64,000 nt of DNA, taken from positions 930,001-994,000 of the forward strand of contig NZ_CP009241.1 of assembly GCF_000758525.1 (NCBI RefSeq), written 5' to 3'. The notes beneath the pieces are model-generated. The model was not told the origin of the DNA. It made no database searches and saw only the letters and a list, made by a program, of their open reading frames with translations. This document shows, piece after piece, positions 35,361 to 44,130 of the stretch. This DNA comes from Paenibacillus sp. FSL H7-0357. GTDB lineage: Bacteria; Bacillota; Bacilli; Paenibacillales; Paenibacillaceae. Position 1 is the first letter of the stretch; each line of letters begins with the position of its first letter. Made by a program: the position numbers and the translations under genes.

Positions 35361-37301
35361 ATGAAATATGAGAAACTGTTTGCAGCAGGAAAAATAGGAC
35401 GTCTTACCCTGAAGAACCGGATTGTAATGCCGGCGATGGGCACGTCACTGGCAGCGGCCAGCGGCGAAGCCTCGGACGAAATGATTGCCTTCTATGAAGA
35501 ACGTGCCGCCGGCGGCTGCGGCCTGATTATTACAGAGATTACGCGGGTGGACAACGAAACGGGTGTGGGAACTCCCAACCAGCTGAATGCAAGTGATCTG
35601 TTATTCGTTCCACGTCTGGAGAAGCTGGCCAGAGCCGTACACCGCCATGACAGCAAAATCTTTCTCCAGCTGCAGCATCCCGGACGGCAGAATCACGGGC
35701 GGCTGATCGGCGGCAAGCAGATTGTGGCGCCTAGCGCAGTCATGTCATCAGCCATTGGCGAAATGCCCCGGGAGCTGACTACGGAAGAGGTTGAAGGGCT
35801 GGTGCGCAAATTCGTATTCGGCGCGGTTATCGCCCAGACTGCAGGGATCGACGGTGTGGAAATCCATGGTGCCCACGGGTATCTGATCGGGCAGTTTCTA
35901 AGCCCGCTGACCAACCTGCGGACCGACAAATACGGCGGTTCACTGGAAGGCAGAATGCGGTTCCTGAGTGAGATCGTTCAAGGAATTAAGCAGACCTGCG
36001 GGGCCGGATTCCCGGTATCCGTACGGATCGACGGGGATGAATTTGTGCCCGGGGGCATTACGCTGGAAGAAGCGCTGCTCACAGCGAAACATCTGGAACA
36101 GCTTGGTGTGGACTGCATAAATGTAAGCGCTGGCACCTATGAGTCGTCCAATACGATCATTGAGCCGATCTCCTATCCGCAAGGATGGAAAAAACATCTT
36201 GCTGCGGCCATGAAGCAGGCCGTTCAAATTCCGGTGATTGCTTGTGATGTAATCCGTAAACCGGAGTTTGCCGAGAGCCTGCTCCAGGAAGGAAATACGG
36301 ATTTCGTGGCGCTCGGCAGAGCCCAGCTGGCCGATCCGGAGTGGGGGAACAAGGCGGCAGAAGGCCGCGAAGCCGAGATCAGAACCTGCATTTCCTGCCT
36401 GTACTGTATCCAGGAAGTGATGGAGTGCAAGGTCATTAAGTGCGCCGTCAATGCGCGGGTAGGGCGGGAGCTTGAATTCTCCGAGCCGCCGCGGGATGGC
36501 GGCGGCAAGGTTGTAGCCGTGATCGGCGGCGGTCCGGCAGGCATGGAGGCTGCGCGGATTCTGGCGCTGCGGGAGTTCAAGCCGGTGCTGTTCGAAGCGC
36601 GGGATGTGCTGGGAGGCAGCGTGGAGCTGGGAAGCCACCCGCCGCTTAAGGAGAAGCTGAACTGGTTCATCGACAATATGCAGCATCAGCTGGAGCAGCT
36701 GAATGTGGATGTCCGGCTTTCAACGAAGCCTACGCTGGAGCAGCTGAAGTCGCTGAATCCGTATGCGGTATTTATCGCTGCCGGGGCACAGCCGATTGTG
36801 CCTGCTATTCCGGGAGTGGATAAGGCAGCGGTCTGCACAGTTGTCGACGTGTTAAGCGGAGCTGCTGTAATCAAGAACAAGCGGGCGGTAGTAATCGGCT
36901 CGGGCATGACCGGACTGGAGACGGCGGAATATCTGGCCAGCCTCGGCAATCAGGTCACGGTAGTGGAAATGCAGCCGCGGGTTGGCCCGGATGCATATCT
37001 TCCGAACCTGATCGACATTGTTACCCGGCTGAAAAAGAGCGGCGTGGAGCTGCTGGCTTCGACGAAGCTGGTAGAAGTGCGGGACGGGGCCATTGTGCTG
37101 GAGAACAGCGCCACGGGTGAAACCTCAGTGAGGGAAGCAGATGCCGTAGTGCTGTCCATTGGAGTTGCACCTGAGCGTTCATTCACGGAAGAGCTCAAGC
37201 TGGCCCTGCCGAAGGTGAAGATAATTGGCGATGCCGGCAAGCCCGGCAGAATCGGGCAGGCGATTCAGTCCGGCTTCGAGACAGCATTTGTACTGAATTG
37301 A
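35361..37301 (+). CDS. NADH:flavin oxidoreductase, 2,4-dienoyl-CoA reductase/BaiCD-like
   Basis: A 646-residue ene-reductase of the old-yellow-enzyme plus FAD type. The N-terminal FMN TIM barrel (about 1-340) has RLTLKNRIVMPAMGTSL and GVEIHGAHGYLIGQFLSP with the catalytic H/Y region. An iron-sulfur loop follows (CISCLYC...C), then an FAD/NAD region with VVAVIGGGPAGMEAARI and VVIGSGMTGLETAEYLA. It reduces alpha,beta-unsaturated ketones or thioesters using NAD(P)H. ATG 35361 is chosen for its GGTGGAGG. First gene of a three-gene operon; the substrate is unknown. Confidence 0.9.
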   Translation: MKYEKLFAAGKIGRLTLKNRIVMPAMGTSLAAASGEASDEMIAFYEERAAGGCGLIITEITRVDNETGVGTPNQLNASDLLFVPRLEKLARAVHRHDSKIFLQLQHPGRQNHGRLIGGKQIVAPSAVMSSAIGEMPRELTTEEVEGLVRKFVFGAVIAQTAGIDGVEIHGAHGYLIGQFLSPLTNLRTDKYGGSLEGRMRFLSEIVQGIKQTCGAGFPVSVRIDGDEFVPGGITLEEALLTAKHLEQLGVDCINVSAGTYESSNTIIEPISYPQGWKKHLAAAMKQAVQIPVIACDVIRKPEFAESLLQEGNTDFVALGRAQLADPEWGNKAAEGREAEIRTCISCLYCIQEVMECKVIKCAVNARVGRELEFSEPPRDGGGKVVAVIGGGPAGMEAARILALREFKPVLFEARDVLGGSVELGSHPPLKEKLNWFIDNMQHQLEQLNVDVRLSTKPTLEQLKSLNPYAVFIAAGAQPIVPAIPGVDKAAVCTVVDVLSGAAVIKNKRAVVIGSGMTGLETAEYLASLGNQVTVVEMQPRVGPDAYLPNLIDIVTRLKKSGVELLASTKLVEVRDGAIVLENSATGETSVREADAVVLSIGVAPERSFTEELKLALPKVKIIGDAGKPGRIGQAIQSGFETAFVLN

Positions 37302-37322
37302 TACTAAATAAAGGAGGATTCA

Positions 37323-38147
37323 ATGATGGGGAGTTTTGTGAAAAGTTTTGCGGATATCAAGAAGTATGGAGGCAGACCGACTACCTTCTATGATGCAGAG
37401 ATGCTTACGGTGTATTGGGAGACGAAACCGGAGATTATCGAACGCCTGCTGCCGAAGCCGCTGAAGCCTGCCAGCCGTCCGCTCGTCAATGCGTTTGTGG
37501 CCGACTATCCGGCAACGAACTTCTGCCCGCCTTACCGAGAAGCCGGATTGTTCGTGCTGGCCGACTATAACGGACAGCTGGGCAACTACTGTCTGTCCAT
37601 GCCGATTACAAGCGATATCGGTATGGCGATGGGCCGCGAGGTCTGCGGCCTGCCTAAGAAGATGGCCGATATCCGCATGAACAGCTCGGAACGTACCTTC
37701 GAAGGGGCGATCAGCCGGAATGGCGTTGACTTTTTCAACATAAAGGCCACTATGGAGGACCGCTTCAATGACGGCAAGGCCGGAGGGGTTCTGGAGGAGT
37801 ATTACGGCAAGGACATTCCTTTATACAACATCAAATATGCCAATGCGGTTGACGGAAGCGGCTTTGATCTGATGCCTACGCTGGTGACCCAGCGGCTGGT
37901 CAGTGACGTCAAGGTGTATAAGGCTGCCGAAGCTTCGATTACCTTCCAGGAGTCTGAGCATGATCCATGGAGCGAGCTTGAAGTCGTGAACATGCTGGGA
38001 GCGGTCTATACCGTCAGTACGAATGTGCTGGAAAAAGGCAAAGTGCTGGAACAACTCAATCCGATGGAGTTCCTGCCCTATTGCTATCTCCGCTGGGACT
38101 GGTGGGAGAACAAGCTGCAGCCGGAATATACCCCATCGTCCATATAA
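37323..38147 (+). CDS. Acetoacetate decarboxylase-like protein
   Basis: A 274-residue protein of the ADC superfamily. The motif GREVCGLPKKMADI carries the Lys pair K112-K113, matching the Schiff-base lysine and its pKa-perturbing neighbour in clostridial acetoacetate decarboxylase. The N-terminal EMLTVYWETKPEIIERLLPK is typical of the family. It could decarboxylate a beta-keto acid or act as an aldolase-dehydratase, as some relatives do. Second in the operon, 21 bp after the ene-reductase. Confidence 0.87.
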   Translation: MMGSFVKSFADIKKYGGRPTTFYDAEMLTVYWETKPEIIERLLPKPLKPASRPLVNAFVADYPATNFCPPYREAGLFVLADYNGQLGNYCLSMPITSDIGMAMGREVCGLPKKMADIRMNSSERTFEGAISRNGVDFFNIKATMEDRFNDGKAGGVLEEYYGKDIPLYNIKYANAVDGSGFDLMPTLVTQRLVSDVKVYKAAEASITFQESEHDPWSELEVVNMLGAVYTVSTNVLEKGKVLEQLNPMEFLPYCYLRWDWWENKLQPEYTPSSI

Positions 38148-38202
38148 GTCGAGAACACATCATTATCAGAACAGGCTTACAAAACTATTAGGAGGGTTTA
38201 CG

Positions 38203-38976
38203 ATGAACAATCTTTTTGACTTAACGGGGAAAACGGCAATCGTGTCGGGCGCATCCAGCGGAATCGGTGTGGAGTTTGCGGAAATGCTCGCGGATCAAGG
38301 GGCTGATGTGGCGATATTGGCCAGAAGATATGACAAGCTGAAAGCGGTGGCTGAGAAGATCACGGCGAAGTATCCGGAACGCCGGATTATCCCGATCGAA
38401 TGTGATGTAACCAAAGAAAACCAGATTATTGCTGCGGTTCAAAAGGTGATGGCCGAGTTCGGCAAAATTGATATCCTGCTGAACAACGCCGGTATCGTCG
38501 ATTCCGTGCCTATTGAAGCGCTGGAGGAGGAGGCCTGGGACCGTGTGCTTGATACCGATCTGAAGGGCGTGTTCCTGATGTCCAAACATGTTATCCGCCA
38601 TATGAAGGAACGGAAATACGGCCGGATTGTCAATACCGCCTCCATGCTGGGGCTTACCGCTTCGGCGTCCATCCCTACCCATTCCTATAACGCGGCTAAG
38701 GGCGGAGTGATTCACCTGACCCGGGGTGTGGCAGCAACGTATGCGAAGCACGGAATTACTGTCAATGCGATTGGACCGAGCTTGTTCAAGAGTGAAATGA
38801 CGGAGAATACGCTCTTTTCGGAGCAGGCTTTGAAAATGTACAACGCCGTATGCCCGATGGGCCGTCCCGGAAATCCCGGTGAGCTGAATGGAGCTGTGCT
38901 GTATTTTGCCTCGGATGCTTGCAGCTACACTACCGGGCAAACGTTGTTCGTTGACGGAGGCTGGACGATTATATAA
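38203..38976 (+). CDS. Short-chain dehydrogenase/reductase
   Basis: A 257-residue classical SDR. Seen: the cofactor loop SGASSGIGVEFAE, NNAG, the catalytic Y-x3-K in HSYNAAKGG with upstream serine, and GQTLFVDGGWTII at the end. ATG 38203 follows AGGAGGG. Ends the operon with the ene-reductase and the decarboxylase-like gene; a terminator follows at 38999-39027. Confidence 0.92.
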   Translation: MNNLFDLTGKTAIVSGASSGIGVEFAEMLADQGADVAILARRYDKLKAVAEKITAKYPERRIIPIECDVTKENQIIAAVQKVMAEFGKIDILLNNAGIVDSVPIEALEEEAWDRVLDTDLKGVFLMSKHVIRHMKERKYGRIVNTASMLGLTASASIPTHSYNAAKGGVIHLTRGVAATYAKHGITVNAIGPSLFKSEMTENTLFSEQALKMYNAVCPMGRPGNPGELNGAVLYFASDACSYTTGQTLFVDGGWTII

Positions 38977-38998
38977 TTTAAAAGTGTTGTGAGGAGAA

Positions 38999-39027
38999 GC
39001 GCCTGCATTTATGCAGGTGCTTTTTTT
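38999..39027 (+). terminator. Terminator after the SDR operon
   Basis: GCGCCTGCA and TGCAGGTGC (38999-39007 and 39012-39020) form a stem with one G-T pair, followed by seven Ts. Confidence 0.85.
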
Positions 39028-39146
39028 CACATAGTGATCCTATCAGAATTTGTCGGAAATTACCCGTTAAAAGTGGACATGACCACCCTGACAGTGAGAA
39101 AATAGCATATAGAGATTAGTGAGAACAAAAAAAGGACGGGATCATC

Positions 39147-40133
39147 ATGACAATTCGATTCGGGGTCGTAGGCACCAACTGGATTACAGACCGCTTTGTT
39201 CAGGCCGGACTGGAAAATGAGGAATTTCTCCTTACAGCTGTACATTCCCGCACAGAAGAGAAGGGCCGCGCTTTTGCCGCCAAATATGCGGGAGCTGCCA
39301 TTTACACAGATCTGGAGGAGATGGTCTCCAGCGGCGAAGTGGACGCCATATATATCGCCAGTCCCAATTCCATGCATGCCGAACAGGCGCTGGTGTGCAT
39401 GAACCATGGCAAGCATGTGATATGTGAGAAACCGGCCGCTTCCAACAGCACAGAGCTGCGGGCGATGATTGAAGCTGCGAACAGCAATGATGTGCTGCTG
39501 ATGGAGGCAATGAAATCAACCTTCATGCCGAATTTCGGCGTTATTAGAGACAACCTGTACAAGCTGGGTCAAGTGCGGCGGTATTTCGCCAGTTATTGTC
39601 AATATTCGTCGAGATATGATGCATACCGGCAGGGAACGGTGCTGAATGCTTTTAATCCGGAATATTCGAACGGCTCGCTTATGGATCTGGGCATTTATTG
39701 TCTGTATCCGCTGGTGGCATTGTTTGGCAAGCCTGATTCGATTAAGGCTACGGGCATTATGCTTTCTTCCGGAGTGGACGGGGAGGGGAGTATGGTTATG
39801 CGCTATGCCGATATGGATGCGGTTGTCATGCATTCCAAGATTACCGATTCCTATTTGCCTGCCGAGATTCAGGGGGAGAACGGAACGATGGTGATCGACA
39901 AGATCAACCAGCCCTATCAGGTCAAGATTCATTACCGCGACGGTACGGTCGAGGAGCTTACGCTGCCGCAGGTATTCGAACCGATGTATTATGAGGTGCA
40001 GGAATTCATCCATCTGCTGAGGAATGGACACCGCGAGAGCAACACCAACAGCCATGCCAATTCGCTCGCGGTTGCGGAGGTTATGGAGGAAGCCAGAGCA
40101 CAGATCGGCCTCCGCTACGCCTCGGATCTATAG
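39147..40133 (+). CDS. Gfo/Idh/MocA-family oxidoreductase
   Basis: A 328-residue NAD(P)-dependent dehydrogenase. The N-terminal Rossmann fold shows FGVVGTNWITDRFVQAG and AIYIASPNSMHAEQ, then the family EKPAA motif near residue 95 and the usual alpha/beta C-terminal domain with GSLMDLGIYCLYPLVALFG. Substrates are sugars, inositols or their derivatives. It lies 41 bp before a radical SAM gene on the same strand, probably co-transcribed. Confidence 0.9.
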   Translation: MTIRFGVVGTNWITDRFVQAGLENEEFLLTAVHSRTEEKGRAFAAKYAGAAIYTDLEEMVSSGEVDAIYIASPNSMHAEQALVCMNHGKHVICEKPAASNSTELRAMIEAANSNDVLLMEAMKSTFMPNFGVIRDNLYKLGQVRRYFASYCQYSSRYDAYRQGTVLNAFNPEYSNGSLMDLGIYCLYPLVALFGKPDSIKATGIMLSSGVDGEGSMVMRYADMDAVVMHSKITDSYLPAEIQGENGTMVIDKINQPYQVKIHYRDGTVEELTLPQVFEPMYYEVQEFIHLLRNGHRESNTNSHANSLAVAEVMEEARAQIGLRYASDL

Positions 40134-40174
40134 TTGAAACCGCTGGGATTACAGAGGGAAAAGGGGAGCAGAAC

Positions 40175-41050
40175 TTGAAGACTTTCAAAAAGGTGTACAT
40201 CGAGATTACAAGCGTCTGCAACCTGGCCTGCAGCTTCTGTCCGCCCACGGAGCGGCAGAAGAATTTCATGAAGCTCGACACCTTTAATAAGATTCTGGAC
40301 GAGATCAAGCCACATAGCAGTCATATCTATCTTCATGTCAAAGGCGAGCCGCTGCTGCATCCGAAGATCGGCGAGCTGCTGGACGCTGCCCACGCCAAAG
40401 GCTTCAAGGTAAACATTACGACCAACGGCACGCTGATCCATAAGGCGGGGCCGAAGATTCTCGGCAAGCCGGCGCTTAGGCAGATGAACTTCTCGCTGCA
40501 CAGCTTCGACGGACATGCTGGCTCAGAGAACCGCGAGGGCTATCTCCGGGAGATCATTTCGTTCGTGCGCGAGGTTTCTGCGCAGGGTGTGATTATCTCC
40601 TTCCGGCTATGGAATTTGACGGAGGATAACCTGACCAATCTGGAACGAAGCCGCAACCGCGAGACATTGGCCTTGCTGGAGGAGGCGTTTCAGCTGGATT
40701 TCAAGATTGAGGAGAAGGTTATGCCGGGCACTGGCGTCAAAATCGCCCCGCGCATCTATCTCAACCAGGACCATGAGTTCAAATGGCCTGCCCTGCACGA
40801 GCCGGAGGACGACGGCAAAGGCTTCTGCCATGCGCTGCGCAGCCAGGCGGCGGTGCTGGTCGACGGCACGGTCGTGCCGTGCTGTCTTGATGGCGAGGGT
40901 GTCATCAACCTCGGCAACATCCATGAGAAGCCCTTCTCCGAGATTGTCGAGGGCGAGCGGGCGAACAACCTGTTCTACGGCTTCTCCCGCAGGGAAGCCG
41001 TAGAGGAGCTGTGCCGCAAATGCGGGTACCGGCAGCGGTTTGGAACTTAA
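40175..41050 (+). CDS. Radical SAM protein with C-terminal cysteine motif
   Basis: A 291-residue radical SAM enzyme. The [4Fe-4S] cluster cysteines are C15, C19 and C22 in SVCNLACSFCP. A middle KINITTNGTL-like strand (VNITTNGTLIH) is typical of MoaA-like members. The C-terminal part contains GTVVPCCLDGEG and LCRKCGY, resembling a SPASM/twitch auxiliary cluster. TTG 40175 follows AAGGGGAG. No precursor peptide was found nearby, so a sugar or small-molecule substrate linked to the upstream dehydrogenase is more plausible. Confidence 0.85.
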   Translation: MKTFKKVYIEITSVCNLACSFCPPTERQKNFMKLDTFNKILDEIKPHSSHIYLHVKGEPLLHPKIGELLDAAHAKGFKVNITTNGTLIHKAGPKILGKPALRQMNFSLHSFDGHAGSENREGYLREIISFVREVSAQGVIISFRLWNLTEDNLTNLERSRNRETLALLEEAFQLDFKIEEKVMPGTGVKIAPRIYLNQDHEFKWPALHEPEDDGKGFCHALRSQAAVLVDGTVVPCCLDGEGVINLGNIHEKPFSEIVEGERANNLFYGFSRREAVEELCRKCGYRQRFGT

Positions 41051-41069
41051 GCTTTTGTAGTTGCTGTAT

Positions 41070-41110
41070 CCAAAAAAGAGAACCGGGACTTTCCGGTTCT
41101 CTTTTTTTGG
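41070..41110. terminator. Bidirectional terminator
   Basis: AGAGAACCGG and CCGGTTCTCT form a stem extended by flanking A and T runs (41070-41086 and 41093-41110), separating the radical SAM gene on + from the LacI-type gene on -. Confidence 0.85.
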
Positions 41111-41139
41111 ATGGAACAAAGACGTTTAACTTATATCTG

Positions 41140-42144
41140 CTAGTCCCTAATGATCACATCTGCCTGTATAAGTGTTTTTTCATAACTCGTGCCTGGATTG
41201 AGGATTCTCCACAGCAGCTGATCTACAGCTCTTGTACCAAGCAGCTCCTTATTGACATTAACGGTCGCCAGGAATGGTATGGAAGGATGCGTATTGTCAA
41301 AACCGGTAAACACCAAAGTGTCGGGTATAGCCATGCCCATAAATTCGAACGTCTCCATGGCGAACAAGGCGTAAATATCGTTTGCGCATACAAAGACCTC
41401 GGGCAGTCCGTGTTCGGTAATGGCAGCCGCGAAGGTTTCCCTGAAGTTATCAATTTCGGGTCCGTTAAGTGAAGGGATCTGCTTAAGTTCGATATCGTTA
41501 TCTTCGAGTGCTGCCCGAAAGACAAGGAATCGTTCATAAAAACTATGGGCATCACGTATGTTTCCAAGGAATTGATAGTCCCGGTAGCCCTTATTAATGA
41601 CAAAGTTCATCATTTCTTTCATGGATGACGGATTATCGGTAAAGATGGAATCGCAATGAAAGCTGGGGTCGGAGTGATCCACCATCATGACCGGAATGCC
41701 CAGACTACGAATCTCTACCAGAATAGGTGTTGAAATGGAACCTACCGTAATCACACCCATGATCGCTTCAGGGTTAAGAAGAGAAAACATCGAGTCGTCT
41801 TTAGGTTCCGTTAATGTTAATACGTTAATGCCCCTCTGATTCAATCTGGAAGAGATACCGCTAAATACCGGTCCCCAATACAAAGATTCCGGGTTCTGGT
41901 AGCGGATGTTTGGAAATAAAACCAGAACTGTGCCGGACCATTTGCGGGCATCCAGATCGACCAGCTCGCCTGGAGTTTGCGCAGACTTAGAGTCTTTAAA
42001 GTAACCAAGCTGTCCGGCGGCCTTGAATATCGTATCTCTCGTCTGTGAACTGACTCCGGGTTTGCCGGATAATGCCCTTGATACTGCAAATTTCGACAGT
42101 CCCGTAAAATCAGCTATGGATTGGATAGTTACTTTACGTCGCAT
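41140..42144 (-). CDS. LacI-family transcriptional regulator
   Basis: A 334-residue repressor. The N-terminal helix-turn-helix and hinge region shows IQSIADFTGLSKFAVSRALS and GKPGVSSQTRD; the rest is a periplasmic-binding-protein-like sensor. ATG 42144 is chosen because TAGGAT lies about 7 bp upstream; ATG 42153 would have no spacing. It is divergent from the large sugar cluster and likely represses it through a site such as the cre-like palindrome at 42563-42576. AT-rich and unlike a CcpA; a locus-specific regulator. Confidence 0.9.
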   Translation of the reverse strand: MRRKVTIQSIADFTGLSKFAVSRALSGKPGVSSQTRDTIFKAAGQLGYFKDSKSAQTPGELVDLDARKWSGTVLVLFPNIRYQNPESLYWGPVFSGISSRLNQRGINVLTLTEPKDDSMFSLLNPEAIMGVITVGSISTPILVEIRSLGIPVMMVDHSDPSFHCDSIFTDNPSSMKEMMNFVINKGYRDYQFLGNIRDAHSFYERFLVFRAALEDNDIELKQIPSLNGPEIDNFRETFAAAITEHGLPEVFVCANDIYALFAMETFEFMGMAIPDTLVFTGFDNTHPSIPFLATVNVNKELLGTRAVDQLLWRILNPGTSYEKTLIQADVIIRD

Positions 42145-42437
42145 ACAAATCATCCTACTTTAATCAGATTATTTTATAATTCCCGAAGACAATTACATTA
42201 CAATTTTACATGAAGAATGAGTGGCTAACACTTGTTTTTTTGAATTTGGTTATTTGCTTCCTTTGGGATGGTTTTGTTATTTTGTTTTAGGGCTATATTT
42301 TTGTTTGGGATTTTTGATTATTGTTATTTTGTTATGCAAAAGATAACATTATTATTTACAATGTACAAGTTAATGACTTATTTACGATATAACTTGTCCT
42401 ATTTCATGGAAAAAGTGAGATTAAGTATAAAAAATGA

Positions 42438-42466
42438 TTGACCGTTTTCTTGGGTGGTGGTAATAT
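42438..42466 (+). promoter_or_regulatory. Promoter of the second sugar cluster
   Basis: TTGACC (42438-42443), a 17-bp spacer and TAATAT (42461-42466), giving a leader of about 155 nt before the first gene. Confidence 0.65.
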
Positions 42467-42562
42467 TTGTTATGTTAAGAAAAACAAAATACAATAACAA
42501 ATAAAGGCGGTGTTCCAAACAAACGAAGGAAATTGTGCTTCTGTTATTTTTTTATGCAGTCG

Positions 42563-42576
42563 TGTAAGCGCTTTAA
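42563..42576 (+). promoter_or_regulatory. Cre/LacI-type operator
   Basis: TGTAAGCGCTTTAA is close to the cre consensus TGWAANCGNTNWCA, centred on AAGCGCTT. It lies about +90 from the predicted transcription start and 53 bp before the first start codon, so it would block elongation or serve the divergent LacI regulator. Confidence 0.55.
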
Positions 42577-42628
42577 CCAGAAGGGGACAGCACTGACGTA
42601 TTCATATCATTAACGGGAGGTTTGACGA

Positions 42629-43990
42629 ATGAGAAAGATAAAGGGGTATTCAGTTTTATTATTATGTTTTGTTTTTTTACTTACAGCCTGCAGTGGCGGA
42701 AACAATGCTGCCAACAATACAAAAGTAAATGCGACTACTGAGCCTGCAGCTACAGAAGCGGCGGTAGAAGCAACAGCAGAAGCAACGGCAGCACCGGTTG
42801 ACATGGGCGGACGTGTAATTAAGGTAGCGGCTTGGTGGGATCTGAAGCCTGCGGGCAATTCAGCCTCTGAGAAGGAACGGCTTGCTAAAATTGCTGAAGT
42901 AGAGAAAAAGTATAACTGCAAGTTCGAATTTGTAAACGTTCCCTTCCAAGAGTTCATGCCTAAATTCACGGCTACCGCGCTTACGGGTGAACCCTTTGCC
43001 GATATCGTCATTATGGAGTACAACTCGGCATGGCCTGCAATCCTCAAGGGACAGCTGCTGAAAGTTAGCGAATATACTACAGCCGCTTCCAATATCAACA
43101 ATGAAGCTAATCTATTGGTTAAGGCACCTCAAATCGCAAACGAGGACTATGCCTTCGCTGAACCCGGCGTCGGTGGTGCGGGCATCCATTACAACCGCGA
43201 TTTGTTCAAAAAACTGGGGCTTCCCGATTTGCAGGAGCTTTATGCCAGTGGACAATGGAATTGGGATAAATTCATCGAAGTCGCCAAACAAGCCACTAAG
43301 GATACGAATAATGACGGTAAAATCGACACTTATGGATTCTCGGGCTGGGCTATCGATATCCTGCGTAACTTCTCCGCAGCTAATGGTGGAAAGCTAGTGG
43401 ACGAAGCCACAAGTACACAAGGTCTGACTGATCCCAAAGTCATTGAAACCGCTGAATTTATAAACCGTTTGTACAACGTTGAAAACGTTGTCAAAGTCAA
43501 AGGGTCAGACAAAGTTGGCTATGACGAATTCAATACCTTCAAAGATGGCGATGTAGCGATGTTCCCGGCTCCGATTTGGAATTTGGGAGATTTGACTTTC
43601 GATTTCGGTGTTGTTCCGTTCCCGAATGGACCCTCAGGATCTCCTGAACTTACCTATGCTGATAACGGCAAGAATGCATTTTTCATTCCTAAAGGTGTAA
43701 AAGATCCACAGGCTGTCTACCAGGCTTTCGAAGATACCTATGATATTACTCAAACCGGAGATTTTCCGAGCCAAGAGTGGCTGGAAAGCATCTACACTCA
43801 TGAAGAAGATGTAGCTATGATGCATGAGCATATCAACAACACAGGCCAGATTCTTTTGGAAACCGCTTACCCGGAATTCCCGACCACCAATTTCATGAAG
43901 GACATTATTGTAAACAATCAATCGGTTACAGCAACAGCCGAGAAATATAAGCCAGAGGCGGAGGCTTCCATTGCCAAGCTAGGCAAGTAA
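42629..43990 (+). CDS. Sugar-binding lipoprotein of ABC importer
   Basis: A 453-residue family 1 solute-binding protein. The lipobox LLTAC gives C21, followed by an Ala/Thr-rich tether. The mature part has VIKVAAWWDLKPAG and NNDGKIDTYGFSGWAID, typical of CUT1 binding proteins that bind oligosaccharides. First gene of the cluster; a 10-bp hairpin follows at 44016-44047. It may serve the permease pair at 53612-55540, since the second binding protein sits directly before the other pair. Confidence 0.92.
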   Translation: MRKIKGYSVLLLCFVFLLTACSGGNNAANNTKVNATTEPAATEAAVEATAEATAAPVDMGGRVIKVAAWWDLKPAGNSASEKERLAKIAEVEKKYNCKFEFVNVPFQEFMPKFTATALTGEPFADIVIMEYNSAWPAILKGQLLKVSEYTTAASNINNEANLLVKAPQIANEDYAFAEPGVGGAGIHYNRDLFKKLGLPDLQELYASGQWNWDKFIEVAKQATKDTNNDGKIDTYGFSGWAIDILRNFSAANGGKLVDEATSTQGLTDPKVIETAEFINRLYNVENVVKVKGSDKVGYDEFNTFKDGDVAMFPAPIWNLGDLTFDFGVVPFPNGPSGSPELTYADNGKNAFFIPKGVKDPQAVYQAFEDTYDITQTGDFPSQEWLESIYTHEEDVAMMHEHINNTGQILLETAYPEFPTTNFMKDIIVNNQSVTATAEKYKPEAEASIAKLGK

Positions 43991-44015
43991 CAGAAGCGGT
44001 TCGTATCGTCATAAG

Positions 44016-44047
44016 AACAGGGGGATGTCTTGGCGACTCCCCCTGTT
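44016..44047 (+). terminator. Hairpin after the first binding-protein gene
   Basis: AACAGGGGGA and TCCCCCTGTT form a perfect 10-bp stem with a 12-nt loop and no T run. It probably stabilises the upstream message or reduces read-through, as in many binding-protein operons. Confidence 0.6.
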
Positions 44048-44130
44048 GTATGAATATAAGATTTCACCATAGCACGTAAGCTCTCCCGTAAAAGGGTGAT
44101 AACCGCTTGCGCTTGTAAGGAGGACTTCTG

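Larger units (their letters stand above)
42145..42628. other. 484-bp divergent regulatory region of the second sugar cluster
   Basis: Very AT-rich. It holds TTGTTATTTTGTT as a perfect 13-bp direct repeat (42274-42286 and 42321-42333), a TGTTAT/ATAACA inverted pair (42330-42348), the promoter at 42438-42466, the motif AACAAAATA (42483-42491) and the cre-like site. No gene is visible in it. Confidence 0.6.
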
